Source of the DNA: Leptospira perdikensis
Lineage (GTDB): Bacteria; Spirochaetota; Leptospiria; Leptospirales; Leptospiraceae
Length of the DNA stretch: 64,000 nt
Assembly: GCF_004769575.1 (NCBI RefSeq)
Contig: NZ_RQGA01000014.1
Span: 496,001-560,000, forward strand
Direction of reading: 5' to 3'
Below are positions 26,172-34,402 of this stretch, piece by piece (positions within the stretch are counted from its first letter, which is position 1; each line of letters starts with the position of its first letter). Below the pieces are notes generated by a model. The model did not search any database. It was not told where the DNA came from and worked only from the letters and a program-made list of their open reading frames with translations. A program made the position numbers and the translations under genes.

Positions 26172-26908
26172 AATCCAATCAAATGCCAACTCGTATCTTA
26201 CATTTAAACCAATTAGACAATACTCAAACACTATCACCTGACGAATATCAGGCGAAAATGAAAGTTTTAAAAAATCGAATCCGAGAACTTACCTTCTTAT
26301 CCAAAACCAAAGAAAGACCTTTACTTTTTATTTTTGAAGGATGGGACGCTGCTGGTAAAGGTGGAGCCATTCGCCGGCTCACACAAGAAATTGATCCCAG
26401 ACTATTTGAAGTTCATAATATTTCGGCTCCGAATTCAGACGAGATCCAACACCACTATCTTTGGCGATTCTGGAACCGAATCCCCAAAAAAGGACAAATT
26501 GGAATCTTTGATCGTTCCCATTACGGTCGTGTCCTTGTAGAACGGGTGGAAGGATTTGCTTCTGAATCGGAATGGTCAAGGGCTTACGAAGAGATACTAC
26601 TCTTCGAAGAACAATTGTTAAGTTTCGGTACCATCATCATTAAATTTTGGCTTCATATCGATAAAGAAGAACAACTGGTTCGGTTTGAATCTAGAAAAAA
26701 CGATCCCCTCAAAAGGTGGAAACTCACAGACGAAGATTGGCGTAACCGCGACAAATGGCCACTCTACGAAGAAGCGGCCAACCAAATGTTTCAAAAAACC
26801 AATACACCCAAAGCCCCTTGGATTTTAGTTCCGGCCAATGACAAATACTTCGCAAGGAAAATGGTTTTAGAAACGGTTGTGGAACGTTTGGAAGAAGAAT
26901 TGGAATGA
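26168..26908 (+). CDS. Polyphosphate kinase 2 family protein (probable polyphosphate:AMP phosphotransferase)
   Basis: The 246-residue protein has all PPK2 marks: Walker A FEGWDAAGKGGAIRRLTQ (about residues 57-74), the YLWRFWNRIPKKGQI block, Walker B GIFDRSHYGRVLVERVEGF, the lid-like KNDPLKRWKLTDEDWRNRDK and APWILVPANDKYFARKMV. PPK2 enzymes transfer phosphate between polyphosphate and nucleotides; the pairing with a second, degenerate PPK2 domain gene points to the AMP-phosphorylating class, but single-domain ADP or GDP kinases cannot be excluded. It overlaps the upstream gene by four bases. Confidence 0.9.
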   Translation: MKSNQMPTRILHLNQLDNTQTLSPDEYQAKMKVLKNRIRELTFLSKTKERPLLFIFEGWDAAGKGGAIRRLTQEIDPRLFEVHNISAPNSDEIQHHYLWRFWNRIPKKGQIGIFDRSHYGRVLVERVEGFASESEWSRAYEEILLFEEQLLSFGTIIIKFWLHIDKEEQLVRFESRKNDPLKRWKLTDEDWRNRDKWPLYEEAANQMFQKTNTPKAPWILVPANDKYFARKMVLETVVERLEEELE

Positions 26909-26940
26909 CGGTGTTTGCAAAATCTTCACTAGTAAATAAC

Positions 26941-27159
26941 TCATTTCTTATACGTTTGGTAACATAAAGCTAAATATTCAGCAGCGGATATCTGTTTTGA
27001 TGAACTTAATGAATTATTATTTTGTGGATTTCTCTCTATATCGATTGCAACCAACTGGCAAAATTTAATTTTTCGATCCGGATCTATCGGGTCTGATTGT
27101 TTTCCGCAGAACGATGAAAAAATGAATGATACTAGCAAAATTAGAATTTGGTTCTTCAT
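26941..27159 (-). CDS. Small lipoprotein
   Basis: A 72-residue protein with a clear lipoprotein signal: MKNQILILLVSFIFSSFC, lipobox SSFC, mature N terminus GKQSDPIDPD. The remaining 54 residues include two further cysteines (FCQLV and LCYQT) that could form a disulfide. No family is recognised. It lies between convergent-looking surroundings: the PPK2 gene ends 32 bases to the left, and a repeat follows upstream of it. Confidence 0.65.
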   Translation of the reverse strand: MKNQILILLVSFIFSSFCGKQSDPIDPDRKIKFCQLVAIDIERNPQNNNSLSSSKQISAAEYLALCYQTYKK

Positions 27160-27304
27160 ATTACAAAAAACCTATGTGATTTTAGTAATAGGTTCAGTTT
27201 ACCAAAATTCATAAGGTTTATCCTCGCAAATTCAGGGCAAGTCCCGAAACAACAACAAACTATAAACATTACGATAGTTTGGCGACAAATTTTTATTTCT
27301 ACTT

Positions 27305-27389
27305 CGGGACCGGGCTACTTCGGGGTGCGCATTCGCTTCCGTCTGGCATTCGCCAGACCAAGCCCGCCGTATCCCTCTCGCGGAATGCT
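27305..27389 (+). repeat. Interspersed GC-rich repeat, copy 2
   Basis: This copy reads GGGACCGGGCTACTTCGGGG, then TGCGCATTCGCTTCCGTCTG, the hairpin GTCTGGC-ATTC-GCCAGAC, and CAAGCCCGCCGTATCCCTCT. It is the same element as at 23623-23702 (there on the other strand) and 49853-49928. It separates the small lipoprotein gene from a decayed lipoprotein gene. Confidence 0.85.
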
Positions 27390-27432
27390 TTCGACTATGA
27401 ATCTAATTGATCAGAACAACTTCGTTATCAAT

Positions 27433-28112
27433 TCAATCATACCGATTCACTTTCAAATCCATAAAATCTACTGTTTTCATAACAGGGCCACAATAGATAA
27501 GACCTAATGTTGGTCCAATGTAAGATGGCCCTTGTAGTAAATGCCAAAATGAGACGTGATTGTTCCGAGTGGAACCTTTACGGAAATCAATTTCAAGAAT
27601 CCCTTTTTTTGTTATGTCGATTTTCGGACAAACTACAGATTTCCCTGAAATCCAATCACATTGGTCTTTATGATAAAATTCAAGTGGTTGGAAAGGATCA
27701 AAGGGTTCCTTGAACTGAAACCCATGGTAAATTTTTAATTCACTGAACTTACAATTGAAAAAAGAGACTTCTAGATAACTAACTTTGGAGATCGCATCAT
27801 AAGAACCAGTATCCAGTTGGATGGGGAAACTTTGCTGGATGTTGTCCAGAGAACCAACCTCTTCCCAATGGCCTTGCGGATAACAGTCACGATCGCTAAA
27901 ACATTTCTCTGGATTTTGAAAGAGTTTGGCCTGGATGGATAGTCGCCCATCAAAAAGAGATGTTCTAAATTTAAAATACCCATACCCCGCATTGGTCGGT
28001 ATTGTATTTGATTTTCCTTCTTAGAAAAACAAATACATAGGGAAATGGATAGAAATCCAAAAAGGAATCACTTGGGAATGAAAAAGAAGGTTTTGGAATT
28101 TTGTCGGTACAT
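27433..28112 (-). pseudogene. Decayed lipoprotein gene
   Basis: On the minus strand a 195-codon open frame (28020 down to the stop at 27433-27435) has no usable start codon. It encodes features such as GYGYFKFRTSLFDGRLSIQA and NPEKCFSDRDCYPQGHWEE, convincing protein sequence. Just upstream, in another frame, lie FLFGFLSISLCICFSKKE, which looks like a lipoprotein signal, and an ATG at 28112 separated from it by an in-frame TGA. One frameshift near 28000-28020 plus that stop would reconnect signal and body, so the gene appears broken. Sequencing error or programmed events were not excluded. No family is recognised. Confidence 0.6.
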
Positions 28113-28243
28113 CGAGAAGATTAATACTAGGAAATGAACTAAGAATTCATGACGGTTCTGGTACTTACCACCTAACTAAAGCTTCCATGAGTGGAACTAC
28201 TATGGCAATAGAAAAACCTCTTCATTTTCTGATTTACTAAGGA

Positions 28244-29257
28244 ATGGAAAGTGAAACCATCTACTCAATGTCTCCCGAAAGACCCTTAGATTATGCGCAA
28301 ATGGTTTTGGATAATTCCACCGATGCCATTGTACTTATGGGTTTAGATTATTCCGTTCTTGCTTTCAATCAAAGTTTGTTAGACACACTCAAAGCCTACT
28401 CCGGAAGAATGATCCAAATAGGTGATGATTATAGAAGTTTTGTGACAGACCAAGACAAAGAAGTGTTCCATGGACTCGTTGAAAAAGCAATCCAAGGAGA
28501 ATCGACGTTACTCGAAAGGCATTCCGACCACAAAGGTATATCCATTTGGTTTGAATACCGAATGAATCCTACTTACGATAAAGAAAAAAATCTTTTAGGA
28601 GTTTGTCTTCGTGCGAAAAACATTGATGTCAGAAAAAAAATGGAAATTGCACTATCAGAGAGTGAACAAAAATTTCGCAATCTCATTGAATCGGCACCAA
28701 ACGCTATCCTCATTGTGGATACAGAAGGAAAAATAGTCCACTGCAACTTAGAAACGGAAAACACATTTGGATTTAAAAAAGAGGAACTCATTGATAAGTC
28801 TGTAGAACAACTTGTTCCGATGCGTCATAGAACAGGTCATGACCGCTTAGTGAATGGTTATTTACAAGCACCCAAACCCATGAGGATTGGAAAAAACCAA
28901 GTGGCATCGGCAGTAAAAAAAGACGGAACCGAAATCCTTGTGGAAATAAGCCTAAATGGATTCGAAGTCAACCAAACCAACTATGTTTCCGCAATCATCG
29001 TAGATATCACGGAAAAAATCCAGATTGAAAACAAAATCAAAGAACAAATCCATGAATTAAAAGAGATTGCAAGAATCCAATCTCACGAAATACGAAGGCC
29101 TCTTGCCAACATTTTAGGTTTATTGGAACTATTAGAATCAGGAATGTCCGAAGAGAAAACGAATGAAATTCATTCCTATCTAAAAGAATCTGCCAAAGAT
29201 TTAGATCTATTGGTTTGTGAGATTGTCAATAGAACAGCCATTAGTTTCTCTAAATAA
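28244..29257 (+). CDS. Two-PAS sensor protein with histidine-kinase dimerisation helix but no ATPase domain
   Basis: The 337-residue protein has two PAS domains (about residues 14-130 and 135-258; the second contains SAPNAILIVDTEGKIVHCNL and TGHDRLVNGYL) followed by an H-box-like region IQSHEIRRPLANILGLLELL (about 278-297) like the phospho-accepting helix of histidine kinases. The protein ends about 40 residues later, just after the second helix, so the N, G1 and G2 ATP-binding boxes are absent. There are no membrane segments. It may be a phosphotransfer or sensory partner of a separate kinase. It stands alone between a pseudogene and phzF. Confidence 0.85.
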   Translation: MESETIYSMSPERPLDYAQMVLDNSTDAIVLMGLDYSVLAFNQSLLDTLKAYSGRMIQIGDDYRSFVTDQDKEVFHGLVEKAIQGESTLLERHSDHKGISIWFEYRMNPTYDKEKNLLGVCLRAKNIDVRKKMEIALSESEQKFRNLIESAPNAILIVDTEGKIVHCNLETENTFGFKKEELIDKSVEQLVPMRHRTGHDRLVNGYLQAPKPMRIGKNQVASAVKKDGTEILVEISLNGFEVNQTNYVSAIIVDITEKIQIENKIKEQIHELKEIARIQSHEIRRPLANILGLLELLESGMSEEKTNEIHSYLKESAKDLDLLVCEIVNRTAISFSK

Positions 29258-29290
29258 AATATCCAATAGATTTACAATCAAACTAAAAAA

Positions 29291-29312
29291 CTGGATTTAA
29301 CTAGCAATCCAG
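29291..29312 (-). terminator. Terminator-shaped hairpin facing against the genes
   Basis: CTGGATT and AATCCAG pair over 7 bp with an eight-base loop. A run of six T follows only on the minus strand, whereas the genes on both sides (PAS protein and PhzF protein) are on the plus strand. It could stop antisense transcription entering the PAS gene, or serve weakly in the plus direction. Confidence 0.45.
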
Positions 29313-29329
29313 ACAGATTCATATTTTCT

Positions 29330-29363
29330 AAACTGTATACTTTCAATTTTTCAAACTGTATAC
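29330..29363 (+). promoter_or_regulatory. Direct repeats upstream of the PhzF gene
   Basis: AAACTGTATAC occurs twice (29330-29340 and 29353-29363), 23 bp apart, about two turns of the helix, and each copy contains the palindrome GTATAC. The pair ends 34 bases before the start codon. Such spacing is typical of sites for a dimeric regulator; the TATAC parts could also be -10-like elements. Confidence 0.4.
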
Positions 29364-29397
29364 ATACTGTTTCTTTTCCTTCTGATACACTCATTTT

Positions 29398-30210
29398 ATG
29401 TTTCAAACCATATATATTGTAGATGCCTTTACTCATACTCTGTTTTCGGGAAATCCAGCAGCAGTTCTTGTCCTCCCCCAATGGCCGAGTGAAGAATGGA
29501 TGCAAAATATCGCAAAAGAAAACAATCTTTCCGAAACTGCTTTTGTGGTTCAGGAAAAAAACCAATACAGAATCCGTTGGTTCACTCCGTTTGTAGAGGT
29601 AGATCTTTGTGGTCATGCGACCCTTGCTGCGACCTATGTCTTAAAAAATCATTACGGTGAAACCAGAGAGCAGTTTGATTTTGTTTCCAAGTCGGGAATT
29701 TTACCTGTCTCTATCGAAGAGAATTTAATTTATCTAAACTTTCCCACCTATCCAGAATTTAAAGAAAGCCAAACCATAAATTCCAACCTACTGGAATCTA
29801 TACTTGGAAAATCACCTTTAGAAATTTGGGAAGGAAAAGATACGATCTTTCTCTATTCCTCTCCTTCTGATTTGGATGTTTTAAACCCAGACTTTCAGAA
29901 ACTAAATAAACTACCAACAAACAGGGGATATATTGCTCTCTCCATCAACGAATCAGGAAATGGAGCGCCCGATTACGAGTTCCGATTTTTCGGACCCGGA
30001 CTTGGGATTCCGGAAGATCCAGCAACAGGATCGGCTCATTGTTCGATCGCTCCCTTTGTGGATGTAAGGCTCGGAAAAAAAACATATAGAAGTCGTCAAA
30101 AGTCCAAACGCGGTGCTGATTTTTATATCCAATGTTTGGGAGACCGTGTCTCCATCGGGGGATCTGCGGTTCTGTATTTACGAGGGGAAGTGGCAAAACC
30201 AAAAGATTAA
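29398..30210 (+). CDS. PhzF-family isomerase/epimerase-like protein
   Basis: The 270-residue protein fits PhzF: IVDAFTHTLFSGNPAAVLVL at the N terminus, NNLSETAFVV with the catalytic Glu, RWFTPFVEVDLCGHATLAA, and near the C terminus GLGIPEDPATGSAHCSIAPF. The fold is two diaminopimelate-epimerase-like halves. Most members outside phenazine producers have unknown substrates, often small amino-acid-derived compounds, so phenazine synthesis should not be assumed. A pair of direct repeats lies upstream, and a structured element follows its stop codon. Confidence 0.9.
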   Translation: MFQTIYIVDAFTHTLFSGNPAAVLVLPQWPSEEWMQNIAKENNLSETAFVVQEKNQYRIRWFTPFVEVDLCGHATLAATYVLKNHYGETREQFDFVSKSGILPVSIEENLIYLNFPTYPEFKESQTINSNLLESILGKSPLEIWEGKDTIFLYSSPSDLDVLNPDFQKLNKLPTNRGYIALSINESGNGAPDYEFRFFGPGLGIPEDPATGSAHCSIAPFVDVRLGKKTYRSRQKSKRGADFYIQCLGDRVSIGGSAVLYLRGEVAKPKD

Positions 30211-30216
30211 ATCCAA

Positions 30217-30353
30217 TGCAATCGTTCGAAAGTTCTCGAACTTTATGCCAGCGATTGCAGCGGATATCCTTTCCCAGAGGGAAAGATAGAAGCGGAAAGC
30301 GCGGTCGCCGTACAATGATTAAGTTGCATTAAACAAAATCATTGGCGAGGCGC
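30217..30353. ncRNA. Highly structured intergenic element (candidate RNA or repeat)
   Basis: Between the converging PhzF and chemoreceptor genes, about 137 bases fold into three units: an outer stem TGCAATCG/CGATTGCA enclosing AAAGTTC-TC-GAACTTT (30217-30259); CTTTCCC-AGA-GGGAAAG (30269-30285); and a long stem built from GCGC, TCGC and CAATGATT against AATCATTG, GCGA and GCGC (30299-30353). No coding potential is seen. It could be a noncoding RNA, a bidirectional terminator or one copy of a dispersed repeat. Confidence 0.45.
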
Positions 30354-30370
30354 ACATAAAAACAAATAGA

Positions 30371-32173
30371 TCAAATTTGAAAGAAACTAATGTCGCGTTT
30401 GAGAGTACCTGCTTGGTCAGAAAGTGCAGAACAAAGTTTATCAATTTCACCAACAAATTGATTTAAATATTCAGTTCCTTCTGATATGGTTGCAATACTT
30501 TGAGCGAGTTCCACTGATGTGCGAGCTTGTTCATCTGTGTTTTGTTCAATCTCAAGAGCAGACCTTGTTAAATTCACAAAACTATCTTTTACCGTTTTGG
30601 ATATACTCATCTGTTTTTTTGTCAGCTCGGAAGAGGATTTGATTAGATTGATGGTTGTATCAACTGAGTGTCCGATTTGATGGAATGTTTTTTCCGTATT
30701 GGATACGGCCAACCTACCAGATTTGGAGGCTTCATAAGCCTTCTCAACTGCTTCCAAAATCCGTTTTGTATTCTCAAGAGTCTGTTCACCTAACTTAGAT
30801 ATCTCGCTTGCGACAACAGCGAATCCTCGGCCTGCATCACCTGCTCTTGCCGCTTCAATGGAGGCATTCAAAGACAAAAGTCCAATTTTGTCAGAGATAT
30901 CACCGATAACCTGGATGACATCGGATGTATGTTCCACACTGGTTTCTATTTCTTCCATAGCAACCAAGGTGGACTGTAAAGCCGATTGGCCCAAATTTAC
31001 TTCTTCTTCCATTCGTTTTGTTTCAATTTCGGTTTTTTCCATAGAAGAATGTACATCAACCAATGCTGATTCCATATCAATTATTGATGTCAGAGCATCT
31101 TGGGTAATTTCATTTTGTTTTTTGGCGCCCTCTGCCGTTGAACGAATGCTAGCCGTCATCTCTTCTATTCCTGAAGACATTTGTTCAGTAGAGGATGCCT
31201 GTTCCATCATTGCATGAGAAAGTCCTTCTGTGTGAGATGCAATGACTTTTGAATCATTACTGACTCGATCTGACTCAGTAATCACCACCGAAGAAATTTT
31301 ACGAAGACTTTGGATAAAGGAATTGAGGGCCAAAGAACCATGACCCAATTCATCAGTGGAAACCATAGGAACCTGTTCCCGTAAGTCTCCTTTGGCAAGT
31401 CCTAAATACCTTTTTACCATTTGGTCGGTATTTGATTTTAAAACCCGAACAAAAAGTGAAGTTAAAACATAAATAGCAATGGCAATAAAAACTGACAGTA
31501 ATGCGATCGTAAGGCCTGCATTGTTCAGTTTGATGATTCCGGTAACTTCTGTTACGAGTAAATATCCAAGGGTTGTCATCCCCATACTGAATACAGCAAA
31601 CATCGTAAAAAAGACTCTAGGAAAAATCCCAATTTTGGGAATTTCACCTACGGGCAAAGTTAATTCGTTAAGTGCAGGTAACTTTAAAATCGGTGCTAAC
31701 CTAAGTTCCGCGAGAAAAAAATGGGACACACCAAGAACCGGATAAATAATCAAAGGAAGCATTACATAAGGAAACATTTCTGTGATTGTTGGTTTGAAAA
31801 ACAAAAAAGTAATATAGGCAGCGAATGGAATACCAAGCGACCATTGAACCAAAAAATATCCAAGATGGTTTCTTGGAAATTTAAGCAGTTTCATTTTAGT
31901 TTTTTGTTTTTCTTCGAGTGTTTTCTTTGAAAACGAATCGGGACTTGTTTCCAAAATCAGATTTCGTAACCGAAAAAAACGAACCGTTGGCACAATATAG
32001 GAAATGGTGAGAGCAATGGTTGCCCCAATCACTACATAAATCGCCTTTTCTAAGTTATAGTTTCCACCAGAAACAATGAACAATACGGCAATGGGAACCG
32101 CAAGTATTGATGTCAATAATTCCAAACCTAAAGTTAGCTTCCAACAAATCGAATTTGTTTCCTTTTCGTCCAT
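30371..32173 (-). CDS. Methyl-accepting chemotaxis protein with multi-pass N terminus
   Basis: The C-terminal half carries the receptor hairpin, with the tip [20 protein letters not shown] followed by [18 protein letters not shown], which contacts CheA and CheW. The N-terminal 250 residues are mainly hydrophobic, with about six membrane segments and no large periplasmic domain, followed by a HAMP-like stretch ([19 protein letters not shown]). Such receptors may sense membrane state or internal signals. It is 600 residues. The cyclase gene follows downstream in the same direction after 60 bases of A+T-rich sequence. Confidence 0.92.
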   Translation of the reverse strand: MDEKETNSICWKLTLGLELLTSILAVPIAVLFIVSGGNYNLEKAIYVVIGATIALTISYIVPTVRFFRLRNLILETSPDSFSKKTLEEKQKTKMKLLKFPRNHLGYFLVQWSLGIPFAAYITFLFFKPTITEMFPYVMLPLIIYPVLGVSHFFLAELRLAPILKLPALNELTLPVGEIPKIGIFPRVFFTMFAVFSMGMTTLGYLLVTEVTGIIKLNNAGLTIALLSVFIAIAIYVLTSLFVRVLKSNTDQMVKRYLGLAKGDLREQVPMVSTDELGHGSLALNSFIQSLRKISSVVITESDRVSNDSKVIASHTEGLSHAMMEQASSTEQMSSGIEEMTASIRSTAEGAKKQNEITQDALTSIIDMESALVDVHSSMEKTEIETKRMEEEVNLGQSALQSTLVAMEEIETSVEHTSDVIQVIGDISDKIGLLSLNASIEAARAGDAGRGFAVVASEISKLGEQTLENTKRILEAVEKAYEASKSGRLAVSNTEKTFHQIGHSVDTTINLIKSSSELTKKQMSISKTVKDSFVNLTRSALEIEQNTDEQARTSVELAQSIATISEGTEYLNQFVGEIDKLCSALSDQAGTLKRDISFFQI

Positions 32174-32233
32174 AACGCATATTTCCTAGTCCAAACTGAG
32201 TTCTATTTTTTTTATTTTTATATATATACGAAA

Positions 32234-34402
32234 TTATTTAGAAGTTCTTGTGAACACACCATCCCATCCCACAGCCGGCGGATTTTTAAATAGAGCCTGG
32301 CACCTTTTGATTAGAAGTTTACTTGTTACATCAGGTGTTCCATAAATTTCAGAAACCTTTTCGAAAGAGCTAATCGCCTTTTCCCATTCCCGATTCAGAT
32401 AAAACTGAAAACCTTCTTCATATTTTTGTTCTGCTTCTAAAATTATGGGAGTTAGTTCTGAAACAAAAGATACCAAACTATATATTTTAACAGGAGCTTC
32501 TTTACCTTTAACACGGATCCAATCTAAAAAGCGAAAATGAAATTCGCCCTTACATGCAGTCTCAATACTTTCGGAGACAAGAATCGAAACTCCATAATCC
32601 TTTGCTGCCGCTTCAAGTCTTGCGGCCAAGTTGACTGTGTCTCCCATCATGGTGTAGGATGCCAAACTATCAGTTCCCATAAAACCAACCTTAGCTGGTC
32701 CACAATTGAGCCCAATCCGAAACGCCATCTCTCTTGCAGTTTCGGTATAATCCATTTTTTCTTTCCAACCGGCCCTTAGAACTTCCAACTCGCTAACCAT
32801 CTCGAGAGCCGTTTTACAAGCAAGCCTTGGATGTTCTTTGTTTTGGATGGGTGCACCAAAAATTCCGACGATGGCATCTCCAATGTATTTATCCAAAGTT
32901 CCTGAATTGGATTTTAGGATTTTTGTCATTGCGGATAAATATTCGTTGAGCAAACGAGCAAGGTCACTCGCACTTAGTTCTTCACTGATTGAGGAAAATC
33001 CTGCCACGTCAGAGAAAAAAGCTGTGATCTCCCACTCTCCCCCCTTTTTCAAAGTATCCATGTCTTCTAGAGCTTCACTCACAACACCGGGATCGACTAG
33101 GTTTCGCAAGATATTATTGAACTTTCTCTTTTCTTTTCCTTCTGTATAAGTCAGATAAGCAAATCCCATCAAATAAGATAAAGGGAAAGCGATGATAAAA
33201 GAAGAAGTGGCAAGAACCAAATCAAGTCTGTATAAAAAATAGAATAAACCAACAAACATCGATATAGCGAAGATAGGATAAATATTTCTTAAAAAGTGGA
33301 TTTGGTTGACAAAAAGGATAACCACTCCGATGACAAGAATGAATAAAGTAAATGCGATCCCCCAAATTTCAGGAAGTTCGCGTAACATATGTCCTTCGAT
33401 TAAGTTGGAAGCAAACACAGCCTGAGCAATCACACCAGGAAATAGTCCATGAGGGGTGACCACATCATCGTGTGTGGAAGCAGCAGAAGTTCCTATAAGA
33501 ACAATTTTGTTTTCAAAAACAGAAGGAGGAACAAGAAGTTTTTCAGGATCTTCTACTTCATTGGCATTCAGTTCATTTAAAGATTCAATGATTCCTGCAG
33601 CCGAATAACGTGGAATGTTTCGCAGCTCTGCTTCCGTATAAAAATAAGCCCTTACAAGTCCATCTTTCCCCAAAGGAATTTCTCTTTCCACTCCATCCTT
33701 ATGGATTCGAAAACGTCCTTCTTTCCATTCGGATTCGTAACTCTCACCGGAAGCAAACGCTTGCAAGGCGAGTGTGGGAAAATGTTTATCTTTCCAACGA
33801 ATGAAAGGAGTGAACCGGCGAAGGATCCCGTCACTATCGGCGATGACATTCACCACATGGATCATCGGTGCAGTTTCCCCTACTTGACCAATGGGAAAGG
33901 CAACATTTTCATACCGAGGAAAAGGTGTGTCAGTTGGAAGGGGGACACTAAACTTTTCGGAAATAATTTCTTCTCCCTTTCTTGGCACAACAATCCCCCC
34001 ATCCCGAAAATTGGCAGCATGGGAAATTTCCCCTAAGTTGAGATTGGCCGCAACGAGAGCATCGTCATAATCAGAACGCTCTGTAAACATAATGTCGATG
34101 ATGGTGACTTTGGGTGGAGAGATGAGTTTCGTATAACCAATAAGTGTTGGGTAAATATGCCTTTTCCAAGGCCACTGTCCCAGTTCCGGATGGTCTGCAT
34201 ACTTTGCGATACTTTGTTCATCAATATCGATAATGATAATGTCTTTGGAAAACTGATGATGGGGGGGAAATAAATGAAATAACGAATCAGATAGTTTTCT
34301 ATTGAGAGTATTCGATAAACCGAATAAAGACAACAATCCCAAAATGGCCCCGGGAATCAGAACCATTAGAAAAAACGGCAAAAGATATTTTTTTTGTTTC
34401 AT
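32234..34402 (-). CDS. CHASE2-domain adenylate/guanylate cyclase
   Basis: The 722-residue protein has an N-terminal membrane segment, a CHASE2 sensory domain (about residues 35-330, starting DIIIIDIDEQSIAKYADHPE and including VLIGTSAASTHDDVVTPHG), three membrane segments (about 345-425) and a class III cyclase domain (about 455-640). In the cyclase, FFSDVAGFSSISEEL and LDKYIGDAIVGIFGAP supply the two metal-binding Asp residues, and TDSLASYTMMGDTVNLAARL the substrate region. The last 70 residues look like a TPR-type helical pair. It would make cAMP or cGMP in response to an extracytoplasmic signal. Its ATG overlaps the M48 gene stop by four bases. Confidence 0.93.
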   Translation of the reverse strand: MKQKKYLLPFFLMVLIPGAILGLLSLFGLSNTLNRKLSDSLFHLFPPHHQFSKDIIIIDIDEQSIAKYADHPELGQWPWKRHIYPTLIGYTKLISPPKVTIIDIMFTERSDYDDALVAANLNLGEISHAANFRDGGIVVPRKGEEIISEKFSVPLPTDTPFPRYENVAFPIGQVGETAPMIHVVNVIADSDGILRRFTPFIRWKDKHFPTLALQAFASGESYESEWKEGRFRIHKDGVEREIPLGKDGLVRAYFYTEAELRNIPRYSAAGIIESLNELNANEVEDPEKLLVPPSVFENKIVLIGTSAASTHDDVVTPHGLFPGVIAQAVFASNLIEGHMLRELPEIWGIAFTLFILVIGVVILFVNQIHFLRNIYPIFAISMFVGLFYFLYRLDLVLATSSFIIAFPLSYLMGFAYLTYTEGKEKRKFNNILRNLVDPGVVSEALEDMDTLKKGGEWEITAFFSDVAGFSSISEELSASDLARLLNEYLSAMTKILKSNSGTLDKYIGDAIVGIFGAPIQNKEHPRLACKTALEMVSELEVLRAGWKEKMDYTETAREMAFRIGLNCGPAKVGFMGTDSLASYTMMGDTVNLAARLEAAAKDYGVSILVSESIETACKGEFHFRFLDWIRVKGKEAPVKIYSLVSFVSELTPIILEAEQKYEEGFQFYLNREWEKAISSFEKVSEIYGTPDVTSKLLIKRCQALFKNPPAVGWDGVFTRTSK

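Noticed and set aside
29278..29616. 112-codon frame on the minus strand over the start of the PhzF gene
   Set aside because: It lies opposite a confidently identified PhzF coding region and its composition looks like an antisense shadow.
32214..32230. TATATATA run upstream of the chemoreceptor/cyclase junction
   Set aside because: Simple A+T-rich sequence after the chemoreceptor start; no -35 partner or symmetry that would support a regulatory site.
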